Below are positions 9,822 through 18,987 of a DNA stretch of 64,000 nt, one piece after another. The translations under genes were made by a program, and so were the position numbers. Numbering within the stretch: the first letter of the stretch is position 1; every line of letters begins with the position of its first letter. The stretch covers positions 1-64,000 of the forward strand of contig NZ_JACJTQ010000005.1 in NCBI RefSeq assembly GCF_014698735.1, given 5' to 3'. The stretch is from Anabaena catenula FACHB-362 (GTDB lineage Bacteria > Cyanobacteriota > Cyanobacteriia > Cyanobacteriales > Nostocaceae). The notes under the pieces are model-generated. The model did no database searches and was not told the origin of the DNA. It worked only from the letters and a program-made list of their open reading frames with translations.

Positions 9822-10865
9822 ATGCAAATACCATTTATGCCACAACGTCGGACAGTTTTACAACGCATTTTTCAATATTCAGTATTGGGATTATTTGCTC
9901 TATCCGCTCCCTTTACAGGTGTGAATATGCAAACAACTCAAGCACAGACTAAATCTGGATTTAGTGCCAAAGTTATCAACTTGGCTTATCAAACCTCTGG
10001 GGATATTGTGAAAGTCAAAAAAGTTGTTGAGCCACGTTTTAAAGCCTTGGGTGTAAAGGTGAATTGGGTTGGACCATTTCCTGCTGGGCCACAATTAATA
10101 GAAGCCATGAATGCAGGTAAGGTTGATATTGGTACTGTGGGAGAAACACCACCAATATTTTCTCAAGCCGCTGGTATCACAGAAGTCATTTATATTGCCA
10201 GTCGTGTACCCAGTAGAGGACTAGGGCAAGGTATTATCGTTAGAGCTAATTCTCCTATTAAGAAATTAGCGGATATTAAGGGTAAGAAAGTTGCTTTTCA
10301 ACGGGGATCAAATGCACACTATTTATTAGCCAAAGCTTTAAGAGAAGTGGGATTAAAAATTAGCGATGTTCAAGTCGTGGGACTAACTCCATCTGAAGCC
10401 CGCGATGCTTTTATTCAAAACAAAGTTGAAGTGTGGGTAGGTGGTGATCCCTTTTTAGCTCTTGTGGAAAAAACCATCCCTATTCGTAATCTTAGAAATG
10501 CATCAGGAATTAATACTCTCGGTGGATTTTATTTAGGTAGACGCGAATTTATCACTAAAAATACAGAGTTAGCAAGAGTATTTTTAGAAGAAGCAGACAA
10601 GGTTGGAGAATGGGCTGACAAGAACCCAAAAGAAGTTGCTAAAGCTTTTGCACCTGAATTGAAATTAGATTTATCAGTTTTAGAAACTGTGGCACGCCGC
10701 CGGACATATCGGTTAAGAAAACTAACATCTTCTATTGTTGCTGAACAACAGCGAGTAGCCGATTTTTATTTTGAAGAAAAAGTTATTCCCCGCAAGATAA
10801 ATGTCAAAGATGCAACTCTTCCACCTCAACTATCTGAAGCCATTACACCTAAGCGGCTGAAATAG
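9822..10865 (+). CDS. Aliphatic-sulfonate-type ABC substrate-binding protein (paralog 1)
   Basis: Periplasmic binding protein of the SsuA/TauA family, 347 residues, with an N-terminal signal region (FALSAPFTG... to AQA) and the family hallmarks LAYQTSGDIVK, FPAGPQLIEAMNAG, VGETPPIFSQAAG and FQRGSNAHYLL. A second in-frame ATG at 9837 could be the true start. The usual DAWxxWDP ligand motif reads EVWVGGDP here, so the ligand probably differs. Mature protein has no Cys. It is closely related to the 35057 paralog (same length and signal-peptide style). Followed after 58 bp by the haloperoxidase gene, likely one transcript. Confidence 0.88.
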   Translation: MQIPFMPQRRTVLQRIFQYSVLGLFALSAPFTGVNMQTTQAQTKSGFSAKVINLAYQTSGDIVKVKKVVEPRFKALGVKVNWVGPFPAGPQLIEAMNAGKVDIGTVGETPPIFSQAAGITEVIYIASRVPSRGLGQGIIVRANSPIKKLADIKGKKVAFQRGSNAHYLLAKALREVGLKISDVQVVGLTPSEARDAFIQNKVEVWVGGDPFLALVEKTIPIRNLRNASGINTLGGFYLGRREFITKNTELARVFLEEADKVGEWADKNPKEVAKAFAPELKLDLSVLETVARRRTYRLRKLTSSIVAEQQRVADFYFEEKVIPRKINVKDATLPPQLSEAITPKRLK

Positions 10866-10923
10866 CTCAATCATCTACAAAATTCCCTTCAATATTTCAC
10901 TTTCTAAATATCAAGAGCATCTT

Positions 10924-12732
10924 ATGCAACTAAATCCTAATTCTCATCAAGACTCACAGCAGCCCCGTGTAGCTAATGCAGGTGATAAACGTTCATCTTC
11001 TGGACGTTTTAGTAGACGTTTATTTCTTGGACGTAGTAGTCTGCTGACTGCTGCTGGTTTTGTGGCTGGAGTTACGGGTGTATCTCTTTCTGGGAAGCAG
11101 GGAGAAGATATTGTCCAAGCCCAAGATATAGTAGGGCGGGGTAACTACACTAAGTGGCTAGAGAAAGCCTACAAAGTCCGTTTAGCAGCAGCAAAAGCGA
11201 ATCAGGATATTCCCATTCCTCCCCATCCTACCAACGGCGATGAAGAACGGTATCCCAACAAAATCGGCTCTGACTCTAGGGGATTACCGCACAACAAACT
11301 TGGTGAAGTTGATCTCAAAGCCTACGAATCTTTAACGAAGGCGGTGACAACCCATAACCATGATGATTTTGAAAAGGTGATTTTGGGTGGTACTAGAAAA
11401 CTGGTCAATGCTCAAGGACCCCTAGCTATTAGCCTAGAAGGGTGCAATCCAGTGCAGATATCAGTACCACCACCAGCAACTCTAGCTAGTCCAGAACGGG
11501 CTGCTGAAGCTGTTGAAATTTATTGGCAAGCCTTACTGCGGGATGTACCTTTTCACAAATTACAAAACAACACCGAAGATCCTCTTGTTTTGGCTGCTGT
11601 GGAAGAACTTAACAAGCTTTCGGCATTCAAAGGACCGAAACAAAATGGGCGTGTGACTCCCCAAAGTTTATTTCGCGGTAGTGTCACTTATGTTGATAAG
11701 AATGACAAATCTGGTAGAACAGCAAAACACGTTACTGCACCAGGGGTGTTAGTAGGGCCTCACATCTCCCAGTTTGCATTACAAAATATTCCTTGGGGAG
11801 TTCAGTATGTTCCGCCTGTAATTCGGACTGCTCTCCCTGGTAACGACTTTCTGACTGATTACGAAGAATGGCTAAATGTGCAGAATGGCGGTGCGCCTAA
11901 ATCGCTGAAGTATGACCCAGTGCGCCGTTATATATTCACTATTCGTGATTTATCAGAATTTTCCCATGCGCCAGGGGCTTCGTTTTTTGGTGCTTCTCTC
12001 ATTCTCGGTACAACTGGCAACGCTAACGATCCTTTTAGTGGGGGGATTGGCGCACCTCTTAATCCAGGTAATCCCTTTGTCAAATCGAAGACTCAACAGG
12101 GGGGCAATGGGTCTTTTGCAGTCGGACATTTACAAGCCTTACTGAATTTGGGTACATCCCGTGCAATTAGAGCCGCTTACTGGCATAAGTTTTATGTACA
12201 CCGCATTCTGCGCCCAGAAGCTTATGGTGGGCTAGTTCACAACAATATTGTTAATAAAACTCAATATCCAGTTCATCAGGATATTTTAAACTCCAAAGCC
12301 ATAGCTCAGAGTTTTAGTAAATTTGGCTCTTATCTGTTACCGCATGGATACCCGGAAGGATCACCCATTCATTCATCTTATGTTGGTGGTGCGGCTGCGA
12401 TCGCAGGTGTTAATGCCACACTATTAAAAGCATACTTTGATGAAAATTTTGTTATTCCCAATCCTGTAGTACCTGATCCTAATGATCCTACCAAGGTGAT
12501 TCCCTATACAGGAGAGCCGTTAACTGTTGGTGGTGAGTTAAATAAGCTGGCAGCTAATTACACCCTTGGTCGCGGTCATGGTGGTATCCATTGGCGCACA
12601 GATGGTTCTGCTGGTTTGGCTTTGGGTGAGGAAGTTGCTATTAGTATTCTCAAGGATGAGAGGTTGGGTTATAACGAAAAATTCAACGGCTTTACCTTCA
12701 CCAAGTTTGATGGTAATAAAATCACCGTTTAA
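10924..12732 (+). CDS. Vanadium-dependent haloperoxidase, Tat-exported
   Basis: Oxidises halides with H2O2 using vanadate; family is the acid-phosphatase-like vanadium haloperoxidases of algal/cyanobacterial type. Vanadate-site motifs are visible in order: KFYVHRILRPEAYGG, SPIHSSYVGGAA (the S-G-H region) and LGRGHGGIHWRTDG. The N-terminus carries SRRLFLG followed by a hydrophobic stretch, a twin-arginine signal, so it probably works in the periplasm. 602 residues, normal for the algal-type enzyme. It contains only the initiator Met and one Cys. The pairing with a sulfonate-type binding protein is unusual. Confidence 0.9.
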   Translation: MQLNPNSHQDSQQPRVANAGDKRSSSGRFSRRLFLGRSSLLTAAGFVAGVTGVSLSGKQGEDIVQAQDIVGRGNYTKWLEKAYKVRLAAAKANQDIPIPPHPTNGDEERYPNKIGSDSRGLPHNKLGEVDLKAYESLTKAVTTHNHDDFEKVILGGTRKLVNAQGPLAISLEGCNPVQISVPPPATLASPERAAEAVEIYWQALLRDVPFHKLQNNTEDPLVLAAVEELNKLSAFKGPKQNGRVTPQSLFRGSVTYVDKNDKSGRTAKHVTAPGVLVGPHISQFALQNIPWGVQYVPPVIRTALPGNDFLTDYEEWLNVQNGGAPKSLKYDPVRRYIFTIRDLSEFSHAPGASFFGASLILGTTGNANDPFSGGIGAPLNPGNPFVKSKTQQGGNGSFAVGHLQALLNLGTSRAIRAAYWHKFYVHRILRPEAYGGLVHNNIVNKTQYPVHQDILNSKAIAQSFSKFGSYLLPHGYPEGSPIHSSYVGGAAAIAGVNATLLKAYFDENFVIPNPVVPDPNDPTKVIPYTGEPLTVGGELNKLAANYTLGRGHGGIHWRTDGSAGLALGEEVAISILKDERLGYNEKFNGFTFTKFDGNKITV

Positions 12733-13148
12733 CGTCAAAAGGGGGGCAACCCCCGCTACGGATAAATGAGGCAATGTTGCAAGAATTCATGGTTACTTAA
12801 AAGTGAATGTTTCTTTATTAGTTCGGTAGTCTGGTATGGGAACACTGAACCACCAGCACTGAGCATACTTGTCTTTTAGATTAATTTGTGGGAAATTACT
12901 ATTTATAAACTCAATAAAATTTATCGGTTTACCGTAATTTTTTAATAAACCATAAGTCAAATTTTAGAAGAAGTCTTATTGGCTAACCATTTAGGTATCC
13001 GAGCAGAAACAAGTTGATATCTTAAACTTAGCAAATAAAAAGCTAGGTAGCGAAGCCTAATAATGTCAGTCCTATAAAGCAGAAGCTATTATATGGGATA
13101 GTCCAAATACGCCTATTAGCAATCCAATGATAAATTTGAGGTAACAAT
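12733..13148. other. Intergenic region with GC hairpin and weak operator
   Basis: A GGGGG-CAA-CCCCC-type hairpin at about 12741-12754 follows the haloperoxidase stop but lacks a T-run. A weak dyad copy lies at 12910-12937. No gene seen. Confidence 0.45.
12910..12937 (-). promoter_or_regulatory. 28-bp dyad operator candidate, site 3 (weak)
   Basis: Minus-strand reading TTACGGTAA...CCGATAAATTTTATTGAG. Good left arm and core, poor right arm. It lies 211 bp upstream of the HAD gene at 13149. Confidence 0.3.
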
Positions 13149-13793
13149 ATGGGTAAAACTGGGTTCAAACTTGTAATTTTTGATTGCGATGGAGTGTTAG
13201 TTGATAGCGAACCAATTATCAATCGCGTTTTTGCAGAAACGCTCACTGAATTTGGTTTTCCTATCACCCATGCAGAAGTAACTCAAAAATTTATCGGCAA
13301 GTCTCTGAAAACCTGTTTAGAAATTATCGAGCAATTTTACAATAAACCATTGCCCAAAAACTTTATGGAAATTTGTAAAGAACGAGAATTCCCTGCATTA
13401 CAGCAAGAATTACAGGCAGTTTCAGGCATTACCGAACTATTGGAGCAAATTACATTACCAAAATGTGTGGCATCAAATAGCAGCCACCGTCATATTCAAC
13501 TGGTCTTGAAATTAACGGGACTTCTACATCAATTTGAAGGAAAAATATATAGTTGTTATGATGTTCCGCGTCCTAAACCTTTTCCTGATGTGTATCTCTA
13601 TGCAGCCGAGCAAATGAACACAAATCCAGAACATTGTGTTGTCATTGAAGACTCTGTACCAGGTGTGCAAGCAGGATGTGCGGCAGGAATGACTGTTTTT
13701 GGTTATGCCCAACATAGCTATCCCACTGCTCTTACTGCTGCTGGAGCGAAGATAGTTTTTAATGATATGCGGCAGCTTTCTCAACTGCTGTAG
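13149..13793 (+). CDS. HAD-superfamily hydrolase (phosphoglucomutase/phosphatase-like)
   Basis: Cytosolic phosphatase or mutase of 214 residues. HAD motif I is FDCDGVLVDSEP (nucleophile and acid Asp), motif II the Ser of ASNSS, motif III the Lys of RPKPFPDVYLYA, motif IV EDSVPGVQAG. A good ribosome site (GAGG) precedes the ATG. Closest subtype is the beta-phosphoglucomutase/DOG-phosphatase group; the substrate cannot be read. It ends convergent to the ComB-like gene. Confidence 0.87.
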   Translation: MGKTGFKLVIFDCDGVLVDSEPIINRVFAETLTEFGFPITHAEVTQKFIGKSLKTCLEIIEQFYNKPLPKNFMEICKEREFPALQQELQAVSGITELLEQITLPKCVASNSSHRHIQLVLKLTGLLHQFEGKIYSCYDVPRPKPFPDVYLYAAEQMNTNPEHCVVIEDSVPGVQAGCAAGMTVFGYAQHSYPTALTAAGAKIVFNDMRQLSQLL

Positions 13794-14034
13794 CTAAACC
13801 AGGTATTTATGAATATTTTGAGTAATGCCATATATGCTTGAGAAGAAACTATTAATCATCAGCCAAATAATTTTATTCCTATCATTACTATTCGGAACCT
13901 GAGTTCGACGTAAGAGAATAACCTACAAGTGTGGATTAACAAGAGTTTCAGGCTTAAATTAACCTGACTTCTTACGTTTATTTTACATCCCGCAAAAAAA
14001 TATTTAAGAAGGTTATATAGAATATAAGTAGCTG

Positions 14035-14778
14035 TTAATTAACTTCCTGTTTTATATAGGCATTTTCAGTCAATATAGGTACACAATTGCTAACATTATA
14101 GGCTGATGCAAGTTCAATATCTGACTCAAATCCTTTAGCAATTAACTCTTTACCAGAACTACATTTTTGCAAGTAACTCAGCAAATCTTTTTGGAAAGCC
14201 TGAAATGTTGCTACAGCTATTGCTGCTTCTGGTGATAAGCTACCAGGTAAATAACTGAGAATCGCTCCAGCACTGATTAAATCTTCAAATGCAGGACGTA
14301 GACTACCATCTTCTTGCCATTTTTCTCCAGCAGGAATCACGGCAATTTTATTGCCATATTTTTGGGCAAACTGTGCCACAGCTTGGCAATTTCGCAAACA
14401 ACCAGCTAAAGTGGGTGTTTGTCCAGTTAGTAAAGATAAAGTAGAACCATTGAGTGATGGTAAAACTAGTTTAGTTCCTGGAGCAATCTTTACAAGAGAT
14501 TGAAGAGAAAGAGAATAAGTATTTTTTGATCTAGCCATAGGTAACGCTATTTCTGCACCTAATTTTTTTCCATAATCAACAACTGATTCACCTGTAGTAG
14601 ATTCATCTTTAGTAGAAAAAGGAAAAATAATAGCATCATTGTTAGTAGCGAGTTCTACACAAGTAGAAAAAGAAAGCACATCAACAATAATTATGACATC
14701 ACTAATAGGAGCAAGTTGCTCAACTCCCTTTTTACCCCATTCACAACGCAAATCAAATTCTATTTGATTGTAAATCAT
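14035..14778 (-). CDS. comB: 2-phosphosulfolactate phosphatase family protein (ComB-like)
   Basis: Family known from coenzyme M synthesis, where ComB hydrolyses 2-phospho-3-sulfolactate to 3-sulfolactate. The protein (247 residues) shows the conserved DVLSFSTCVELA start region, ELPMARS-type turn (ALPMARSKNTYSLS), LVLPSLNGSTL and the VIPAGEKW segment. It is the last gene of the nine-gene minus-strand operon, 24 bp after a 2-hydroxyacid dehydrogenase. Cyanobacteria do not make coenzyme M, so a role in handling sulfolactate or another phosphorylated sulfonate is likely but inferred. Six Cys, so not sulfur-depleted. Confidence 0.83.
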   Translation of the reverse strand: MIYNQIEFDLRCEWGKKGVEQLAPISDVIIIVDVLSFSTCVELATNNDAIIFPFSTKDESTTGESVVDYGKKLGAEIALPMARSKNTYSLSLQSLVKIAPGTKLVLPSLNGSTLSLLTGQTPTLAGCLRNCQAVAQFAQKYGNKIAVIPAGEKWQEDGSLRPAFEDLISAGAILSYLPGSLSPEAAIAVATFQAFQKDLLSYLQKCSSGKELIAKGFESDIELASAYNVSNCVPILTENAYIKQEVN

Positions 14779-14802
14779 ATCGTGAGTTTATTAAATTCCT
14801 AT

Positions 14803-15750
14803 TCAATAACCAGCAGTTTTATCTACCACATTGTGTAAAGACTTACCTTGAAGATAACGGTTTAAATTGTCAAGAAACAAGGCAAGCGATCGCTCTTTAA
14901 CTCTAGGAGAATTCCCAGAACAATGTGGTGTAATAAAAACGTTAGGCAATGACCATAAAGGACTCTCCGCTGGTAATGGTTCTGTAAATACTGTATCTAA
15001 AGCCGCCCCAGCAATCCATCCTTCCTGTAATGCCTTAGTAAGTGCTGATTCATCGACAATTGCTCCCCGTGCAATATTAATCAAATAGGCATCGGGGCGA
15101 AATAAACGCAAGGTTTCTAAATCAATCATTCCCTTTGTTTCCTGTGTCAAAGGTGTAGCAATAACAATAAAATTGGCTTCTGGAAGCAGTTCTTTCCATT
15201 CATTTGCACCTACCACTTTGTCAAAATTTGGTAATGGTTTTGGATGACGAGAACTACCAAAAATACGCATTCCAAATGCTTTAGCACGAATAGAAATTTC
15301 TTGTCCGATTCCACCTGCACCAATAATTAATAATGTCTTGTCTAGCAATTCTTGGATTGGTAAGCCCCTTTGCCAATTATGTTCAGCTTGTAGCTGATAT
15401 AAACTTGGTAATTGCTTAGTGTAAGCCAGTAGATAAGTAATCACAAATTCGGCAATGGGAATAGCGTGAATCCCAGCACCGTTAGTCAAAATTAAATCCC
15501 GTTCTAAATATTTTGGTGTCAAAATATGATTTACACCCGCATTCGGTGCATGATGCCAACGGAGTGCAGGTGCAGCATCTAAGACTCGATGTAAAGTTGT
15601 CGGTTTCAGGTAAAACCAACTATAGTAAACTTCGGCATCTGTCGCATCACCATCTAAATTGCCATCACTATCTACAGGCACTACAACAGTATCTTCAGGT
15701 AAATGAGGTTCAAGTTCAATAGCAATTTCTGCTGGTAAAATGAGTTTCAC
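14803..15750 (-). CDS. D-2-hydroxyacid dehydrogenase family protein
   Basis: NAD(P)-dependent dehydrogenase of the D-isomer-specific 2-hydroxyacid family, about 315 residues. Visible: GAGGIGQEISIRAKAFG Rossmann motif, catalytic Arg in NIARGAIVDE, Glu in TVFTEPLP and His in TPHCSGNSP. The start chosen is a GTG at 15750 (VKLILPAEIA), which has GGAGAG about 9 bp upstream. The open frame extends to 15795, but that would overlap the upstream binding-protein gene by 28 bp. (S)-sulfolactate dehydrogenase SlcC belongs to this family, and the next gene is ComB-like, so a sulfolactate/sulfopyruvate role is a reasonable inference. Glyoxylate or hydroxypyruvate reductase is the alternative. Confidence 0.85.
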   Translation of the reverse strand: MKLILPAEIAIELEPHLPEDTVVVPVDSDGNLDGDATDAEVYYSWFYLKPTTLHRVLDAAPALRWHHAPNAGVNHILTPKYLERDLILTNGAGIHAIPIAEFVITYLLAYTKQLPSLYQLQAEHNWQRGLPIQELLDKTLLIIGAGGIGQEISIRAKAFGMRIFGSSRHPKPLPNFDKVVGANEWKELLPEANFIVIATPLTQETKGMIDLETLRLFRPDAYLINIARGAIVDESALTKALQEGWIAGAALDTVFTEPLPAESPLWSLPNVFITPHCSGNSPRVKERSLALFLDNLNRYLQGKSLHNVVDKTAGY

Positions 15751-15767
15751 AACTGACAACTCTCCGA

Positions 15768-16787
15768 TTATTTTTGTGGTGTTGACCAAATCCAATCATT
15801 TAACTGAAAATCTGACTTTGCTAATTTCTGGGAAACTAAAAACTTCTTTGTTCCTGCCAATAGTTGGACTCCCTTTGTGGGAATTGCTTCTTCTGGAAAC
15901 TGTTCTAGCGGGAACGAAGCTTTAACAACATCAAGGGGATATCCAGAAACCTCGGCATGAAATTTATAATAGCCTTCTGAGTTGGCTTTAATATCTTTTA
16001 CTGATGCTTGTTTAAGCTGATTCCATGTTTGTGGTAAATCGGGATGTTTAGCAAGGAAAGCTTCTGTGGCAACAGTTACACTTGTTCCTGGTAAATCAGG
16101 ATGTTTGATTGCTTCATCAACAACTGCATACCCTTTTGATTTTAACAGTGGTCCTGTACCAGTTGCCGCAGCTATAGCTGCCACATCACCTCTTTCTAAT
16201 GCTGATTGGGCTTCATTAGTGAGTAGATGAACGACAGTAACTTGTTTCTCAACCCCAGATTTTTGTAACAACCCAATTAAGTAGCGGTGCATATAAGAAC
16301 CTTTTGATGTTGCTACCTTTTTTCCCTTTAAATCGGTTACGGAAATCGCTCCGTTTTTCTTTGCTAATAACCAAGCATTCATTCCCACTTGTTCTTGGCT
16401 AATTAAGCGGGTGGGAGTACCATTTGCTTTCGCAATTAACGCAGGTGTATCGCCATAAATACCGACATCTATTTCTCCGGCAACTAAGGCTTCATTTAAG
16501 TTCGGTCCATTGGGAAATGAGATGGTTTTAACTTCTGTAATTCCCACTTTTTGCAATTCAGGTATAAGTTTACCTTGCTGCATTGCCCAACCTGTCGGTC
16601 CTGTGGGAATTTTAGTTTTAGAAGTGCTGATAAAACCCAGACGTAAAGTTGAAGTTGTGGGTTTAGCTTCTGTTTGAATATTTGGAACTGCTTGGGAGAT
16701 GTTTGGACTAGAACTACAGGCAGTGCTAAGAATTACAAGATAAGATGCAGCCAGTAAAGAAAGTCTGGGGAGAGAAAATTTAATCAT
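15768..16787 (-). CDS. Sulfonate-type ABC substrate-binding lipoprotein (paralog 2)
   Basis: Binding protein of 339 residues with a lipobox (LSTAC, lipid-modified Cys near residue 24). The SsuA-type core is divergent: RLGFISTSKT, FPNGPNLNEALVAGEIDVGIYGDTPALIAKANG and KGKKVATSKGSYMHRYL are present. The DAWxxWDP segment is replaced by AAIAAATGTGP, so ligand recognition must differ. It is the seventh gene of the nine-gene operon, 36 bp after the ferredoxin gene. No dedicated ATPase or permease accompanies it. Confidence 0.85.
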   Translation of the reverse strand: MIKFSLPRLSLLAASYLVILSTACSSSPNISQAVPNIQTEAKPTTSTLRLGFISTSKTKIPTGPTGWAMQQGKLIPELQKVGITEVKTISFPNGPNLNEALVAGEIDVGIYGDTPALIAKANGTPTRLISQEQVGMNAWLLAKKNGAISVTDLKGKKVATSKGSYMHRYLIGLLQKSGVEKQVTVVHLLTNEAQSALERGDVAAIAAATGTGPLLKSKGYAVVDEAIKHPDLPGTSVTVATEAFLAKHPDLPQTWNQLKQASVKDIKANSEGYYKFHAEVSGYPLDVVKASFPLEQFPEEAIPTKGVQLLAGTKKFLVSQKLAKSDFQLNDWIWSTPQK

Positions 16788-16823
16788 AGGAAATAAACCA
16801 CAGAGGAGGAGAAAGAGAATGTT

Positions 16824-17153
16824 CTATTTCATCTTTTTCAAGAGTTGATATGTTGAATCTTGTTTAGCTGTATTTGTGAGAGATTTTCCCCAACCGATAT
16901 TTTTCCGATAGCTGCCTAAAAGTTCTGCTTCTTGCAATGATTGTTCATTTATCGATGCTAACGGTTCTACTTCTGGTGCAACATACAAGGCATCTACTGG
17001 ACAGTACAATTCACACATGAAGCAGGTTTGACAGTCACTTTGTCTGGCAATTGTTGGAGGTGCATTTGGTACTTTGTCGAACACATTTGTCGGGCAAACT
17101 TTGACGCAGATATTACATTCAATGCACCGCGATTCACTCACTAATTCAATCAT
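16824..17153 (-). CDS. 2x[4Fe-4S] ferredoxin-like subunit (AprB-like)
   Basis: Short iron-sulfur protein, 109 residues from the Met at 17153 (MIELVSESRC). Two cluster motifs: CIECNICVKVCP (residues 10-21) and CQTCFMCELYCP (41-52), followed by a tail of about 55 residues. The frame is open to 17336, but that extension is a dispersed repeat (17187-17262) with no protein character. It directly follows the AprA-like flavoprotein, as AprB follows AprA in adenylylsulfate reductase operons, so it probably carries electrons to or from that flavoprotein. A true APS reductase role is unproven. Confidence 0.85.
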   Translation of the reverse strand: MIELVSESRCIECNICVKVCPTNVFDKVPNAPPTIARQSDCQTCFMCELYCPVDALYVAPEVEPLASINEQSLQEAELLGSYRKNIGWGKSLTNTAKQDSTYQLLKKMK

Positions 17154-17186
17154 TTGATTTGGTGGTAATACTTTGATTAAATGTTG

Positions 17187-17262
17187 AACCTCTCTCCAAA
17201 CCTCTCTCCTTGTAGGAGAGAGGCTTTGACTCCCCCTTCCCGTATTGGGGGTTGGAGGGTTA
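17187..17262. repeat. Dispersed repeat 'AACCTCTCTCC', intact copy
   Basis: Sits in the gap between the flavoprotein and ferredoxin genes. The same repeat occurs at 39353-39535, there interrupted by the 45-bp nested element. It contains a GGAGAGAGG/CCTCTC-type self-complementary segment. Being inside an operon, it separates co-transcribed genes by 125 bp. Confidence 0.7.
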
Positions 17263-17278
17263 AGTTTTTTGTGTTTTC

Positions 17279-18913
17279 TTACACAGTTAGGAGTTCTTTC
17301 GTTTTTATCTCCTGTATAGGTGTAGTTTTCACCCACACTTGATCTAACCCACCACTAATTAAATGGTGTTGCTGGTTGGTATCTAGTTCTGGATAATCTA
17401 AATGTTTGTGCATTCCGCGAGTTTCTTTGCGTTCTAAGGCGCTGCTATACATCCATCTGGCTGTCGCTATCATTGCGGCTGCTTCCCTGGTGCGGACTAT
17501 ATTGTTATTATCTGCAACTTGGCTGTTACGAATTTCATCCCAGAGAGAATGTAATCTTTGCAATGATTCGGTCAAACCTTGTTCATTACGGAAATAATTG
17601 CGATCGTATGGGAAGACTTCTGCTTGAGTAGCTTTGATGATTTCTTCGCTGTGGATTTGCTTCTGACTACCAGATGTAAATCCTACCCCACCAACAGTTT
17701 CAACTCGTCTTTGGTTGGCTTGCGAACCTAAATTATAGGAATATGTAGCCGCCGATTGTCCTGCCCAGTAGCCTGAAGATAGCGCCCAAGCTGCGTTATG
17801 ACTACCGCCACCGGTAAAGCCACCACAAATTAATTCCCTTGTTGCTGCGTCACCCGCTGCATAAAGTCCACGGACAGAAGTAGCACAAGTATAATCGGTA
17901 ATTCTAATGCCACCTGTACCACGAACTGTTCCCTCTAAACGGAGAGTGACAGGGAAATGTTGAGTAAAGGGATCAATACCTGCACGATCAAAGGGTAGGA
18001 AGAAATTAGGTTGAGATAACCGCATTGTCACCCGCATTTCTTCTGAGGCTTTGTCTAAAATGGCGTAAACTGGTTGAGTTAATAAGGTTTTGGCAATGAC
18101 TGAACGCCCTCTTTGGGAAGCTGCACCAGGAATTGGCGTTTTATCTGCGTAGGTGAAGGTAGCCCAATTATAGAATAAGCCTTTGGTTACAGAAGAAAAA
18201 GCAGGTGCGATCGCATAGGCGTTGGAAAATTCCATGCCCGACATATCTGCACCCGCTTCGGCTGCCATCAGGTATCCATCCCCTGTTAGCACATTGCATC
18301 CCAAGGCTTTACTTAAGAAAGCACAGCCTCCGGTGGCAATGATCACTGAATGCGATCGCACAATCCACTTTTTACCAGTCTGACGGTTAACCCCTGTCGC
18401 CCCAGCTACAGCACCTTCTGCATCTACCAACAACTGCAAAGCTGGACTGTGGTCTAAAATTTTTACCCCTGCCCGTTTGACTTGTCGCCGCATTAAACGC
18501 ATATACTCTGGGCCTTGCAGACTGCGCCGATAGGGTCTACCTTCCTCATCTACAGGAAAAGGATAACCCCAATCAGCTAGTTGGTTGACGTTCGCATAAG
18601 TCTGATCCAGCACTCGTTGCATCCAATCTCGGCTGGACAAAAATCCTCCCAAAGCTTCCCTAGAAGCCATTGCTGCTTCTCTACTGTCGGGTTCTGGTGG
18701 GACATACCACACACCGTTACCTGAAGCTGCTGCACAGCCACTCGTCCCACAATAGCCTTTATCTACCAAAACCACCTTTGCACCAGCATTAGCAGCACTC
18801 CACGCTGACCAAGTACCAGCCGATCCACCGCCAATTACCAGCACATCAGCTAATAAGGTTTGGTCAAAATCAGTAGTAGATGAATCTTCTGAAAATAATT
18901 GTTTCTGACTCAT
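17279..18913 (-). CDS. FAD-dependent oxidoreductase, fumarate reductase/AprA-like flavoprotein
   Basis: Soluble flavoprotein of 544 residues. The N-terminal FAD motif is VLVIGGGSAGTWSAWSAANAG, followed by GTSGCAAASG. A second FAD-contact region is near VIIATGGCAFL, and the C-terminal GLYAAGDAATRELICGGFTGGG closes the FAD fold as in succinate dehydrogenase, fumarate reductase and AprA. It is shorter than dissimilatory AprA. The gene just downstream is a two-cluster ferredoxin, giving an AprAB-like arrangement, and the operon also holds a binding protein and ComB-like enzyme. I infer a two-subunit redox enzyme acting on an organosulfur or sulfur-oxyanion substrate; the reaction is unknown. Confidence 0.85.
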   Translation of the reverse strand: MSQKQLFSEDSSTTDFDQTLLADVLVIGGGSAGTWSAWSAANAGAKVVLVDKGYCGTSGCAAASGNGVWYVPPEPDSREAAMASREALGGFLSSRDWMQRVLDQTYANVNQLADWGYPFPVDEEGRPYRRSLQGPEYMRLMRRQVKRAGVKILDHSPALQLLVDAEGAVAGATGVNRQTGKKWIVRSHSVIIATGGCAFLSKALGCNVLTGDGYLMAAEAGADMSGMEFSNAYAIAPAFSSVTKGLFYNWATFTYADKTPIPGAASQRGRSVIAKTLLTQPVYAILDKASEEMRVTMRLSQPNFFLPFDRAGIDPFTQHFPVTLRLEGTVRGTGGIRITDYTCATSVRGLYAAGDAATRELICGGFTGGGSHNAAWALSSGYWAGQSAATYSYNLGSQANQRRVETVGGVGFTSGSQKQIHSEEIIKATQAEVFPYDRNYFRNEQGLTESLQRLHSLWDEIRNSQVADNNNIVRTREAAAMIATARWMYSSALERKETRGMHKHLDYPELDTNQQHHLISGGLDQVWVKTTPIQEIKTKELLTV

Positions 18914-18987
18914 CGAAATTCCTCTTTGTTTAAGATTAGTATTTGCTTGAAAAACGCAACTTTTGGGATACAGAAAATCCCCGTAGC

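Noticed and set aside
12741-12754. GGGGG-CAA-CCCCC hairpin after the haloperoxidase as a terminator
   Set aside because: No T-run follows, and similar GC hairpins occur within dispersed repeats here.
15768-15795. 2-hydroxyacid dehydrogenase start at 15795
   Set aside because: Would overlap the upstream gene by 28 bp with no ribosome site, while GTG at 15750 has GGAGAG and matches the family N-terminus.
16824-17336. Longer ferredoxin start at 17336
   Set aside because: The extension lies wholly in a dispersed repeat; the Met at 17153 begins directly before the first cluster motif.
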